Positions 52,711-64,000 of a stretch of 64,000 bases of DNA are shown piece after piece. Every line of letters starts with the position of its first letter. Position 1 is the first letter of the stretch. This DNA comes from Erpobdella octoculata (lineage: Eukaryota > Annelida > Clitellata > Hirudinida > Erpobdellidae), in the NCBI GenBank assembly GCA_963978895.1, contig OZ022245.1:22954968-23018967 (forward strand). The letters are read 5' to 3'. The position numbers were made by a program, and so were the translations under genes. Under the pieces are notes generated by a model that was given only the letters and a program-made list of their open reading frames with translations, ran no database searches and had not been told where the DNA came from.

Positions 52711-53106
52711 TGTCACGCCCGCGTAAACGCAGGTGCGTGCCTGGATCTAACTTTGGGATTTCCGGCGCAGGCGGTGCATCGGGTATTGCACAACGTTGCG
52801 TGTTTGGATTGTTGCGCGAATATTTGAACGTTTAAGCCTGTAGCCTGTAGCCTGGAGGGCTTGTATTTATAAGGCTGTCGCGAACTACTTCGGTCCCTTC
52901 TTCTTGTTCCTGCTTCTTGTTCGCCATTGTTCGCCATTGCTTGATCGAAGTTGAAACTGTTTTTTGTATCTGTCGCGTCGTTTGATAGAGTTTTCGAACT
53001 GTACTCGTTAATAAAACATCTAATACTGTTAAAGAGTGTCTTAAACTTTATTTAGACTCAATTTTCTCCAGCAATATCGACGACTTCGCAAGGCGGAATC
53101 GTCACA
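52711..53106 (+). repeat. 3' LTR
   Basis: Identical to 48276-48671 by direct comparison, preceded by the polypurine tract. Confidence 0.9.
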
Positions 53107-53111
53107 TTCAC

Positions 53112-53699
53112 CTTCAACATCGTTGTTCGTCCTGACAGTTTTCATGTAAATTGACCAGACGTGAGGTGGCCACCCCTGACTGTTGATCCATCCAAAATAG
53201 TCAACAAGGTCTTTGCTCTGGTTTATTTGCAGGGTGACACATTCTTAGATTGCTATTTTTAGACAAACATGTTACTGTTTTCTGATTGGCTGCTGCCACT
53301 TTTTGGAAGCCCCATCTGCAGTTGCTCGCATCTATTTAGCCTCTTAAGGTGCGTACACACTGACCGGTTTTTCATCTGGCTCCTGTTCGCCTAAGCTGTT
53401 ATGATAATTTATTTGGTTGCCAGAGACCGACACACATTTTCGGGTTTTTCATCCAGCAACTGAGTTTTGTGAAAAATATCGAAATATAACTTCAAACGTA
53501 TTTTAATATAAGATGAAACAGCGGCAGTTAGTGTCTAAACTACCATTTAAAATTAGCATAATGTACTTCGTAGCACATTAGCTGAACTTTCGAGGCTTTA
53601 TGCTATCGTTTTAATACAAAACGCTTCTTTGCTTGTATCTAATATAATGAACTTTCTATGATTTCAAATTCCAAAAATAATATTTAAATCTAATAGACA
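53112..53699. other. Interior of minisatellite-bounded unit, right part
   Basis: No coding signal; includes GGTGCGTACACACTGACCGG and AT-rich sequence. Confidence 0.35.
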
Positions 53700-53886
53700 A
53701 TCAACCAGAGAGCAAATCGTCCAAAGTGCGAAACTTCCAGGGGGCAAATCGTCCAGGGTACGAATCGACCAGTGGGCAAACCGTCCAGGGTGCGAAACTT
53801 CCAGAGGGCAAATCATCCAGGGAGGGGGCGAATTGTCCAGGGTGCGAAACGTCCTGGAGGCGAAATGCCCTGTTACCGAGTGCACT
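53700..53886. repeat. Minisatellite inverted end, right
   Basis: Tandem degenerate copies of AGGGTGCGAAACTTCCAGAG and GGGGCGAATTGTCC, the complement of the 47151-47300 type, ending CCGAGTGCACT. The frames across it are artefacts. Confidence 0.7.
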
Positions 53887-55455
53887 ATTTAATTCCTTAG
53901 AATGCATTTCAGAATTTCAATATTGAGATAAAATTAATCACAGATCTTATATCTAGAAATCCATGGACAAAACATGAAAACATTTTTATATCAATACTTT
54001 CTTAAGCAGATATTTTTGAGTTTATATGATTTAATTGCTATTTTTACTTAAAATAATGAAGACAAAGAACTGACTTTCTAAAATGTGTTGACATGTCTCA
54101 AAATTATATCTGAATTAATTCAACCACTAAAGGTGAAAGCACAACTTGGCACAACAGTCTCAGCCCGTGCTGACTTTTGTCGAGCCCATTTTGAAAACTT
54201 TTATAATACGAACCCCGGTTTCGAAGTTTGATAATTGTGGCCTGGGTACAATTTTTGTTAGGTTGCACTGCAATTCCGAATGGCTGTTGCAAACCAGTCC
54301 CAAGTCTGTAAAAGGAGGAGGGAACAGTTAAAAGGAAGTACTTATGTGCTTCCTACATACAGCCATTTCAGTCTTAAAACAGCCAGTGTAAAGAACTATA
54401 AACTATTATAAAAAAGAAAGGTTGCACTGATAAAATGGAAAGATACAGTGTGCAGATATTTCCATATATTTTAATGACTTTAAACAAAAATCAGTAAACT
54501 GAAATTATACAATGCATATTACCTATGTGCTAACGCATGATGCTTCCCATTGATATACTCTTAATAGTATATATTAATGGTGCTTCCCCTGGTTTCCAAT
54601 ATCACATATTCGGCGTCGATAGCTAATTTTCTTAAAAAAAATTCAAAAACTTTTTTTAGATTTTTTTTTAAATCGCTGATGGCCGAGAGGGGTAGTCACA
54701 GCAACTTTTTTAAAAACTTCTCCAAAAATGTTGTAGCTATTTTTTTCTAAATAAAAAATTAAAAATTCTGGTGAGGGAATTTCTTCTTGCCCCAAAATGA
54801 TGCTCCTGCTAGGTACGACAACTTCACTCCCTCCCCCAGTCATCGACTATTTTTTAAAAAAATGCGATGCGACAGCCATAGCCATAGTAACCTCTCAGCC
54901 AATTATTTAGTCAAACGCTGAAAGAGCATGATTGATTATTATTTGATTATTATTTGATATAACCAATATAACCTGTCATTGTCTTCTAAACTTTTATGGC
55001 TTATACCTCCATGGTCTATAAAAACCATCAAATTTTACATTTTGAGAAAAAATCAGTCAAGCAGAGCGTCAACCATACACATACATATATATATCTATGG
55101 CGTCAACGTTGTTCGAATAAAATCTGGCTAAAATATTTAAAGTTAAGCTAATTTGATACTTTTTCTTATTTTTTAACACTCTTAGCTAAAATAACAATTG
55201 ATAAATTTTAAGCTTATCGAAGACAATTTTATAGATTTAAAACATACTTATAAAGAAGTTCAACCAATCGTAAAACAGTCTACACATCATGGAAATTCCA
55301 TCAAAATTACGTACTTGTGTGTTGCCTTTCTGTCTGAATTGCCCAGCTGAATAGCTAACGGTTTGAGGATGTAGTTTCAATTTTATTAGCAGAGATTATG
55401 TTACTTACAGAAGATTAACAAATATCTTTGTTTGAATTAGTTTTTGGTAGTGAAC
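53887..55455. other. Upstream region of the nuclear-IkB-like gene
   Basis: AT-rich, no transposon recognised. TCTATAAAAACC at about 55016-55027 is a possible TATA element, and TTTGAATTAG before 55441 could be a splice acceptor of a 5'-UTR intron. 54780-54840 has CCCCAAAATGATGCTCC and CACTCCCTCCCCCAGTC, unassigned. No other gene. Confidence 0.3.
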
Positions 55456-58400
55456 ATGCTGCAACTCCAAAAAAATAAGAAAGAAGAAGAAGACAGATAC
55501 GCAGCAGCTTTAGCAATTACGCAGCTCCGTGAAGGTTTCAAAGAAGGCTGTGTTGGACAAGTTTCACCCCATCAAATACATGTCAAGTCGCATATCTTAC
55601 ACTATGATTGTAATTTGAAGCCTGGAAGTCCTGGTCTGGACACAGACTTTCCTGTTAATAATGGGAATGTTTCAACTATCTCAAGTGATGATTGTTCAAC
55701 TTCACCCCTTGACTTAACAGTTAAAAAGCGAAATGAAGCCAATCACCAAACTAGTAAGTTAAATTAACTCACAAGTTTAATATTGTCAAGTCTATACATA
55801 TTAATTAAAACTTGTTCCATAAAGTTTCATTTAAATGATGAAAATATAAGGTTTACAGTTTATTTTATGTGTTTATACAGATTTATTGACAAACAAATGT
55901 ACATTGAATAAAGGAAACGATTCTGAGTCAAAAAATCACATTGATTTGTTTAATACAAGCAAATTTTTGAATGTTGAACCCCATCAAAGATTGAATGTTT
56001 CTTCATCGCATAGTTTTCTTACAGGCTCATTTCCAATTTACATATTGAATAATATTCTTTTGGCCAATAGTCCTAGATTTTCTCCAGAAACAGCTAACAT
56101 TGTAGCGTTATCTCAAACCCTGAAAGCTCCTAATGCTGTTTCTAAATTACAATTGGGCACCTGGACAGGCCAAAATTACTCTAATAATGAAAATACTAGT
56201 CATTCTGAAGGTTACCCACCTTTCATGACGACTTCGACTGCTAATTCCGATATTTCTCAGAAGATCAAAATAATAAGTAGCAATAACATTGAATCTCAGA
56301 ACGTAAGGCAAAAATCAAACTCTTCTCAACTGCCTGTCAAAGTAGCTTCTTGTTTGAGTAGACTAACTCAGTTATTACCCAAGGGTCTTTCATCAATTGC
56401 CAAGTTTTATAAAAAATCAGAAGTGAAAAAACCTCATGTTAGAGTCAGGAAAAAAGTCTTATGCAAGGATACTAAAAAGTACCCAAAAGAACTTCCATCT
56501 TATAAACTTTCTGAAATGGGTTTGCCATAATTTTTATCATTTGATTATTAAACTAATTAAATAGATATATAAATATAATAAAAAAAAAGTAATTTTTAGA
56601 ACTGAAACATTGTGACATTAAGAACGTTCCCATACCAGTACTGGCATCAGAAGATTTTGAATGTGAAGCGGTCGCTAACTGCTTACCGAGTGGTCTCGTG
56701 TCGTTCAGAGAATTTTATCAAAGACAAGAAAGTTTTACAAATAGAATGAAGTATTTTGATAAAGCTGGACTAGAATGCTCAAAGAAAGCCACAAATTTGG
56801 ATGTGGGAATTAAAGATGAACCTACAGGTTTGTGATGCATTCTAAATGTTCCAATAAGCTTTAGCGGTTAATACGTGGCTTTCTATTGAAATTATAGAGA
56901 TAATTGTATTTTATTTAAGCCAAAAAACTTTAACACATTGAGAAGCAACTTTTGCATGTTTTTGCAAAACCAATATTTTACTAAAATGAAAAGACAAAAT
57001 TAGGAAAGAATTTTAGTTGTTGGAATGTATAATGGTCAATTCAATTAATATGTTTTTTTCAATCATGATTAATTTTGCCTTCTTTTCTCAAGTGTTTTAG
57101 AGCTTGTGTGCAGTTTGAGGGATCAATGTTGTTTATCACGAATATTTGTGATAAATAAAAGTTGCTATTAGCTATTTAAAGTAAATATTTGATTGGTTAA
57201 TTTGCTAGAAAATTTATAATGACTATTATTTCCTGTATTTCATGAGACTTTGCAATATTTCTGTTCTTTAACCTGATTTATCAAGGTTAAACTAATTCAG
57301 AACAATTGGAATTTCTGCAAACCAGGATTGTTTTATACTGCCGTAACTCAAAAAGCACTTTGTTTCAATCAATTACTAATTTGGTAAACAACTATCACAT
57401 TATTATTTGTAAAAAAAAATCAAAGGCTTAATTATTTTAGCTTTATCATAGTTATTAAATAACTAAAATAGATTAAAATTGATGATAATAATAATCTTAA
57501 GGATCTTAGCAAAGTGCATTTATTGTTCTGTGTTATTAAGATGAAATAACTCAACCATAGAATCATTACGTTAAAAATGTTAATAGATAATTTACAACAA
57601 ATTTTGAGGGTCTGCATTTTCATGGGGTTCGAAAACAGTAAAAAGTTTTTATTTCTTTTTTTATTCACATTTTGCATTTATATTGGAAAGAATGTTCCTA
57701 GTTGTGAATGCTGCTCTTAATTGTGATTCATAAGTTGCAGAGTTTTTCTGCTTGCTTTTTTGGAGGGGGGGTGGAGAGGTGGGAGAAGTGGGCCTGCCAT
57801 TTGAAGTTACATTATCGTTCACAATGTCACATTTTATGCCATTTGAAGTTACATTATCGTTCACAATGTCACATTTTATGCCATTTGAAGTTACATTACT
57901 GTTCACAATGTCACATTTTATGCCATTTGAAGTTACATTATCGTTCACCATGTCACATTTTATGCCATTTGAAGTTACATTATCGTTCACAATGTCACAT
58001 TTTATGCCATTTGAAGTTACATTACCGCTCACAATGTCACATTTTATGCCATTTGAAGTTACATTATCATTCACAATGTCACATTTTATGGATTTATTTT
58101 AATTCAAACTTAAGAGAAATAATAAATCTTAACAGATATGCCTTCTTCGAGTGTTCATAACATTCTACTCCCAATTTCTGTGGCCGAGGAATCAGAGAAT
58201 GACGTCCTGAACAGGTTGCCCATCATGAGAAGTTCAAGTCAAAAAAATAATATAAAAAGAATAACTAAGGTTTTTAAGAACCATGAAAACTGTTTGAAAC
58301 GAAAAGCGAATAAATATTCATATGGCAAAACTAAACACAGCAAGGAGGATCCAAGAAACGTTCTACCTTTGCATGGTTTACTTTCATTTCTTGTTTATTT

Positions 58401-60675
58401 TTTTTAAAGGTAAACTGTTTTCTTATTAATGAAATGAAGAATGTGTGATTTTTTTCTTTAAAATTTGTCAAAGGTCATAAAAATGTTCCTCAAGTCAATA
58501 TATCACCAGGAAATATTCCAGTGGAATTCAATCAGTCAGGCGTGGAATGTCATCCACAACTGTTGACACAGCCAGAAAGCGCTGTGATTCCCAATGATAT
58601 TCGGGTTGTACGGAAGGATTCAAATCAAATCACTGATGAGTTTTCTTTCACCGGTAAAATGACGTATCCAAAACTTGAAGTCAACCCTGACGACAGTTTA
58701 CCGTTTAAAAATTTCGACATGGATGTTCCTCTCAATGTTTTAGCATTCATCTCAAGTAAGATGTTATCGATTTTGTTTTTTTGTTGATGAAAATCAGTTT
58801 TCAGAAAATGTTCAAGATTATTTTAATCCTAATAACTCTAGATTTTCACTTAACAGAACAAAACAACCTGGTAAATGATGTTGATCTACCACAAGATAAG
58901 AAACAAATGGAAAGTACCGCCGAGGCAGAAGTTAAATTATGTACAAAAGTCACTGGCGATGATGATATAGCAACAGTAGCAAACGGAACGTTTTTAAATA
59001 ATTCTGATGTTAATAGAAAAGAATTTCAAACTATTTCATATCAGAATCAACACTTGTTCATCTCTCCTGATGACGATGGCGATTAGTGAGTCAATTATTA
59101 TCTTCATTTCTATTAAGGCCTTTTTATGACATGCTGGAAACATAACTGTAACTCACTGTTTCAATTATCTTGCTAGTCCGTTGCACGTCGCTGTAATGAA
59201 AGGCAACCTTGATGCGGTACTTACGTTGACAAGAATTATAGAAAAGATTGGTGGAGATATGAGTTGTAGAGATGCTATCAGACAAGTATGTTAATTTAGA
59301 GTGCTAAATGTTTAGTAATGATGTTACTGTAAATGACATGATATCTTTTGCATCTAATTTCATGAAAGTCATTTTTTTAGACACCACTACATCTAGCAAT
59401 AGAAATGGGCTATAATGATATTGTAAGGTGTCTCATGGATTTTGGTGCCAATCCGTGCCTTCTCGATTCAAAAGGACGATCCTGTTTACATCTATCTATT
59501 CTTCATGGCAACGAAATAGGCTTGGAGTTAATGTTGAAACATCGCAATAGCTCAAAATTCAACTATAATGTGAAAGATTATGAAGGTTTGATATGAAAAT
59601 AAGCATTTTTATTAGTTTAGACATTTTGCAATGGCTTTCTGCAGCAATCGCTTTTAGAGTGTTGAAAAAAATAGTTTTGCAAATAAGTTTCCACTGAGAT
59701 ATGCAGGGCCACTGTTGTCCATATAGGGAATTCAGGATAGATTTTTTCTAAAAAGAAGTCATTTTGAAGTATAGAAATGAAATGGTATGGATATATTAGA
59801 CAGCAGAATATTATTTTAGCAGTCACTAACAGCTAGTTGGTAACATAGAGTTCTTGACTGGCTTAAAGTCTATTCCTGCTGCTTGAGGTTATTGAATATC
59901 GTGGTAGTAGTTGTATTATTTAATTATGGTCTTTAAAAAAACTTTGAATTATATTATCATAACATATTTTCTTTTATATTTTTGTGAACACCCCCTCGTC
60001 TTTAGTTAATTTTCTTAGAGTGCTTGCTAGAGCCCTCCACATTAAAATGATCAAAACAGACATAGGCAGTCATCACAGACCAGGGCGTTTGCTCCAGTTG
60101 TTTACGATGTAGTTCTTTAAAACAGGCTGTGGGGTTTTCCACATCTAAGTTCCCAGTTGTTTTCCACATCTAAGTTCCCAGTTGTTGGGAGCTCCCTCCC
60201 ATCAACATAAGGTACCAAATTTGTAGAGAATGTTCCTTGTATACCATTTTAGTATTTCTAATAAAAAGATATTTAGTAGATAAAGGTTCTAATATAAGGA
60301 TATTTAATAAGCTACACTGTCCTATGAACTAATATATGTTTATATTATTCAGGTTTGACAGTTCTACATCTGGCCGTCCTTAAAGGGAGAACGGATGCTT
60401 TGAAGTTACTAGTTGAAAGCAGAGTGGTGAACATTGATGAGAAGGAAGGTAAAAGTGGAAAGACCGCTCTCTATTTGGCTGCCGAATCAAATCAATCGAA
60501 GATCCTGGCCTTGTTGCTCAGAAAAGGTGCATCGGAAAAAGAAGCCGATTATTCAGGGTATACGCCGTATCAGGTTGCGGCAATGAAACCGTGCGAGGAA
60601 GTCATCAAGGAGTTTGACTCGTGGCAGGCGCACAAAGAAAAAAGCAAGCTGATGAACCATAACGCAAATGGGTGA
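55456..60675 (+). CDS. Nuclear IkB (BCL3/IkB-zeta-like) ankyrin protein, nine coding exons
   Basis: Exons by splice sites and phase: 55456-55753, 55881-56519, 56600-56827, 58136-58375, 58474-58755, 58857-59085, 59177-59285, 59381-59585, 60353-60675. The join is 2553 nt (850 codons plus stop), with every phase matching. Residues 1-635 have no clear domain, but STSPLDLTVKKR at 82-92 is a PxDLS-type CtBP-binding motif next to a basic patch that may be a nuclear signal. Residues about 636-840 are ankyrin repeats: DYPLHVAVMKGNLDAV, TPLHLAIEMGYNDIVRCLMD, CLHLSILHGNEIGLELML, TVLHLAVLKGRTDALKLLVE, SGKTALYLAAESNQSKILAL, GYTPYQVAAM. The DGDxPLH start and the RQTPLHLA and SGKTAL phrases fit BCL3/IkB-zeta rather than cytoplasmic IkB, and I see no DSGxxS phosphodegron. 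Expected role: nuclear cofactor binding Rel/NF-kB dimers. Upstream non-coding exons are possible. Four donors are weak GTTT sites. Confidence 0.82.
57797..58092. repeat. 42-bp minisatellite in intron 3
   Basis: Seven copies of a 42-bp unit (CATTTGAAGTTACATTATCG..TTCACAATGTCACATTTTATGC), nearly identical, ending 44 bp before exon 4. Because 42 is a multiple of three and the unit has no stop in some frames, both strands show repetitive long frames that are not genes. Confidence 0.92.
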
Positions 60676-61135
60676 TGATTTTCATGCAGTAAATGCTACT
60701 GATTAACCAGCCCAACAATTAGGAAATTAGTCTGTTTATCGTTTTCGACTATATGTACAATTTTCAACCTTACGAACACTATCGGGTAATCTTTTTAATT
60801 TGTGATTTATTGTAAAGTTTGAAAGCTGCTGACAGCTGCTAATATTTATTTTTTTGAGTGCTTGCTGCAGTTCAAACACTAAAAAAGTGACATTTATTAA
60901 CCTTGCAACTCCAAGTTATATAAATTGATGATCTGACTTATTTAAAAATAGTAGCAAATTTAAAACAATGGCAGCTATTGTGAACTCATTCAAACATTCA
61001 TTCATGTAATATAACAACATATGACGACACTACTAGAACAGTCTCAAAAGGAAATTCAAACACTTCACAGTCATCAGAGTTATACAAAAACACTTCCACT
61101 GTGAGAAAGAACAAAACAAACACACATTCAAATCG
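60676..61135. other. Intergenic region between convergent genes
   Basis: AT-rich, about 460 bp between the two stop codons; it must hold both 3' UTRs. TGACGACACTACTAGAACAG and neighbouring sequence show no repeat signature. Confidence 0.4.
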
Positions 61136-64000
61136 TTAGAGGACAGTGTAGACTTTTCCACCGACTCCCGTTCCAGACTGAACTACCGAAACAGGATTAG
61201 ACGGCGGTTCATTTCCCGAATTTACTGTCTCGAGGTTAGCATTAAAACCACACACGTCCTTCAATACACTTTTGTCACTTTTTTGACAGTTTTCTTCTCC
61301 GCCTTTTCCATCAACTTCCCGATCGTTGACACTTGTGACAAAGTTCCCGTCACTAGTCATTTCGGTGGCTATTTCACTGAACCCTGCCCTTCTCGCAGGG
61401 ACCGAAGAGTGTCCGTCCAAGTCCTGTTTGTGCTGCGTGACGACGTGGGATTTGATACAAGTAACATCGAGTGTCGTAAAAGTACAATACGAGCACTGGT
61501 ATGATTTGTTCAATTTAGGATAGGTTTTCTTCCAATACAACCCTTCCTCTACTAACTGTGACTTGTCGACGGCATCTCCGATGTTTCCGGTGACCGACTT
61601 TTCGGGCAACTCGGCCGTAGAGGGTTCGCACGCGTCACCATCTTCTCCAGCATCGAAAGACTTCATTTTGTCGACAGTCATTGGACATTCTCCCGGAGTT
61701 GCTAGATGGGCTGTCAAATCGTGTTCACTTTTAAAACAATACGCACAGCTTTCCGATAAACAGAACAGAATCTTTTGTCGTTTACGAAGCTCTTTGGCAT
61801 GAGCGTCGATGCAGAAAGCTTTATCTTTCAACACTGGTGCATGGGATGTTATCATGTGCTGCTTAACCTGCAAATAAATCAAAAATTTATAAAAAAAACA
61901 AAACAAATATTCGTAAAATACAATCAAGAATTCAGAATCGATAACCCACCTGGCTGATCTGTACGAATCCATTGTTGCACACAGCACACAGGTATCTCAG
62001 AACAGCTTTTTGTAAAGCAGTCGACTTCTTTCTTTTTATCAATTTTCCGTCCGTGGTGTACTTGAAATGACCAAATTCATTCGTTTCTTTAGATTCTAGC
62101 TGTCGATTGGAAGTTGAACGAGACTTTTTACTGGATCTAGCAGCTGGATTTTTTCCACACTCAGCCATGCTGTTCTGTCGATTCGAGGATGTGCTAGAAG
62201 ACTTTTGAGCTGCTGTAATAGATGTATTATTTATCTGGTTTTCACCAGTACCTGATTCGGACGTTGAAGAAATCAATGGAGTTTGTGACGTCTTAACAGC
62301 ATCAGCTAAAAAAAATAATTATAACTTTAATTTATAAAACCCCCACACAGACACTGATACGGGCCTGCAGCAAAATCTCTAAATGAACACTCGCAGAGGA
62401 ATAATATATGCACAAATAACGACCTACTTGCGATGTTGGAAGAGAGTTCATCTGCGCCGTTGGACTTGTTGAGCTTCCTCATGTCACTCATCGCTTGCGA
62501 AGCGTTCAACGTCTTTTTCAGCATAGACAGACCGGAAGCGATGTCAGAGCTCTTCGGGGCAGACAACGAGATGGTCTTTAAACTATTTCTCTGCTGGTTG
62601 TCAGATGACGTAGAAGCCGCGGCTGCACTCGACTGTGACGTGTTTGCAATGAAGGTGTTTGCATGGTGTCTATTGCTCAGAGCTTCTGTACCTGGAACAC
62701 TTGTGTCGGCATGCTGCAGTCCCGTATCGTTCGGTTTACCTCTAACAGGTAACTTGAAGGATTTGTAGCTATCTTCGTCGTCGTCGTTTCCGCTGTCGTT
62801 TTCACTGTCGGCGTCGAGAGTGACGTCGGAATCGTCGGCGCAGCTGCCCAGTTCGGAATTGTTCAAGGATTTCTTCCTCCCTGTGCCACTCCTCAGTTTG
62901 CTGTGATCAGCAAAACTTGCATAATGTGATTCCAGCACGTCTTTACTCTTTGTGAGGAAGTTGCAATCAGATTTCAGACATGAATACAACATGTGTTGCT
63001 TTTCAGATGTGATATTTTCGCCCTTTTGCAACTTCAAGTCAACAATAGAAACCTAAAACAAGATGAATCAGGAGTTTATATACATATAAATGGTAGACTT
63101 TCTGACTACAAAAATAGGATAACCTAATATTTAAAAATAACATTTTATGACAATTTTAGGTTCAAATCGACTCAACAGATCGAAAGTTAGTGCCATACCA
63201 TTATCAATAATACTAACTGATCGCTCAAAATGAGATTCGAGAAAATGCTTCTTGACAACCATTGGACGGAAGCCTCTCATGACACATTGGGAACATTTAT
63301 ACTTTCTATGTCGAGCCACGTCGCATTCCAAGTCATCGTCGATGTCGAGTGCTTTGACAAGACTCAGGCCGTTGTCGAGAAGTATGCTGCTCAGAGAATC
63401 GTAGTGAACCATTTCTTCGGCCAGCACCAAAGACACCGAACACTCTCTACATCTCTCATCATTAAATGCACTTTTTGATTTCCTTATCGGTGCTAATGGT
63501 GGACCAGAAAATCTTTTCTTGGGGTGAGCAACCTGATTTATAATGTCCAAGCTTTTTATATACATTTTTATTTTAAATTCAAGTTTTGTTAAAAGAAATT
63601 AATGAGCCACACAATCAATAAAATTTCGCAAGCAACTATATCATATATTTCAAGATTACAGCAACAATTCAAACACGTAGTAACATGTACAGCAAGCACA
63701 AAATTTCCAACGATTAAGCAGTCAAAAAAAAACATGCATGCCAACTCACTTTGAGGTGAACATTAAGATATCCTTTGGAAACGTGTTTCCTGTCACATAT
63801 CGGACACTGCCAAAGCCAATTTCCATTTTTAAGAAGGTTCATCTCCTTAACAGACCGAGGACCTCTCAACCTGCTGCAACCGTCGTACTGTCTGCAGTGC
63901 GACTTTCCAGTAAAGACGAACTTAACAGGGAGTTCTGAATGACAGTGCGAGACGTGAGACACGGTCTTCGACTTGAGAACGGCTTTGAAATCGCAATATG
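61136..64000 (-). CDS. C2H2 zinc-finger protein, 3' five exons (partial)
   Basis: Exons on the minus strand: at least 64000-63750, 63532-63218, 63052-62428, 62305-61950, 61867-61136; all junctions keep frame. The 5' end lies outside the window. Finger-like motifs: YCDFKAVLKSKTVSHVSHCH at the window edge; CPICDRKHVSKGYLNVHLK plus VAH across the first junction; YKCSQCVMRGFRPMVVKKHF..H; CLKSDCNFLTKSKDVLESHY; YLCAVCNNGFVQIS plus QVKQHMITSH across the last junction; CAYCFKSEHDLTAHL; YQCSYCTFTTLDVTCIKSHV. Acidic (DADSENDSGNDDDEDS) and Ser/Asn-rich linkers lie between them. Probably a nuclear DNA- or RNA-binding regulator. I do not recognise an orthologue. The donor of the second exon (TCA/GTTAGT at 63218) is inferred from phase. 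Confidence 0.75.

Larger units (their letters stand above)
48271..53111 (+). mobile_element. Young LTR retrotransposon lacking reverse transcriptase
   Basis: LTRs 48276-48671 and 52711-53106, 396 bp each and identical by eye, with TTCAC duplicated at 48271-48275 and 53107-53111. TTGGTGGCAGCGGTGGGA (48680-48697) is the likely primer-binding region, and AGGGGGGGAGG (52698-52708) the polypurine tract. One 1058-codon frame covers gag, protease and part of integrase; RT and RNase H are absent. Identical LTRs mean recent mobilisation, so it must have used RT in trans. 52140-52697 is non-coding. Confidence 0.93.

Noticed and set aside
52318..52835. Overlapping frames between the LTR-element ORF and its 3' LTR
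   Set aside because: They overlap on both strands and run into the LTR; no retroviral env or other domain is recognisable.
53664..53926. Short frames in the GGGCGAAACGTCC minisatellite
   Set aside because: Tandem-repeat artefacts.
57797..58092. CRISPR-like array
   Set aside because: Uniform 42-bp units with no spacers, in a eukaryotic intron.
57661..58160. Repetitive frames on both strands in the 42-bp minisatellite
   Set aside because: Non-coding tandem repeat inside an intron; the unit length is a multiple of three.

Overview
The window is nuclear DNA of an invertebrate animal. Introns, vertebrate-style nuclear IkB ankyrin repeats, C2H2 zinc-finger exons, Penelope-like, CR1/L2-like and Ty3/Gypsy retroelements, hAT elements and tRNA-derived SINEs all point that way. 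A lophotrochozoan (mollusc-like) or similar genome would fit, but I cannot name the species. About 54 kb is transposable elements and their debris. Only the last ~8.5 kb looks like ordinary single-copy genes.

Layout. (1) 0-5 kb: (TA)n tracts, two copies of a foldback-like unit built on an 18-bp array with Helitron-like CTAG ends, and a degenerate hAT transposase. (2) 5.16-33.2 kb: a very large inverted repeat with arms of about 7.2 kb (5155-12354) and 6.9 kb (26301-33180) around a 13.9-kb spacer. Each arm carries, in mirror order, a decayed leucine-rich-repeat gene split by a deleted Ty3/Gypsy element (5-bp target duplication GGTGT), a SINE inside that element, Helitron-like blocks, a Penelope-like element (PLE) 3' end and an RNase H remnant. 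The spacer holds further copies of the same LRR gene family, more foldback units, two other PLE ends, a hAT-like MITE and an open L2/CR1-like reverse transcriptase. (3) 33.8-36.1 kb: a small ribozyme-bearing PLE derivative (near-identical to one at 20.2 kb), Helitron-like repeats and another PLE end. (4) 36.1-45.6 kb: one PLE locus in inverted-tail arrangement, carrying a GIY-YIG endonuclease. It is split by a 3.28-kb DNA transposon of unassigned type (TSD CAT), a 5'-truncated CR1 retrotransposon and a hAT element (8-bp TSD CAGCGGAT). (5) 45.9-53.9 kb: a decayed duplicate of an exon of the downstream gene, then a large unit with inverted minisatellite ends that encloses a young LTR element. 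That element has identical 396-bp LTRs and one 1058-codon gag-protease-integrase frame lacking reverse transcriptase. (6) 55.4-64 kb: a nine-exon BCL3/IkB-zeta-like gene (+), and convergent to it the 3' part of a C2H2 zinc-finger gene (-).

The most striking signal is a set of hammerhead ribozyme folds in the PLE termini. Canonical cores are at 17761-17809, 45395-45438 and 36253-36296 (-), with variant or damaged ones at 19642-19685, 20345-20387, 34005-34047, 27301-27350 and 11301-11350 (-). Each PLE end continues into a short coding motif (KW-FN-CL-E-P-Y) and stops in a (TA)n tract. Shared and arm-specific insertions give a relative order: LRR gene, Gypsy insertion, SINE insertion into Gypsy, inverted duplication, then two SINE insertions in the left arm only.

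The nuclear IkB-like gene is the one complete host gene. My exon join totals exactly 2553 nt (851 codons with stop). It should act as a nuclear NF-kB cofactor, by family resemblance.
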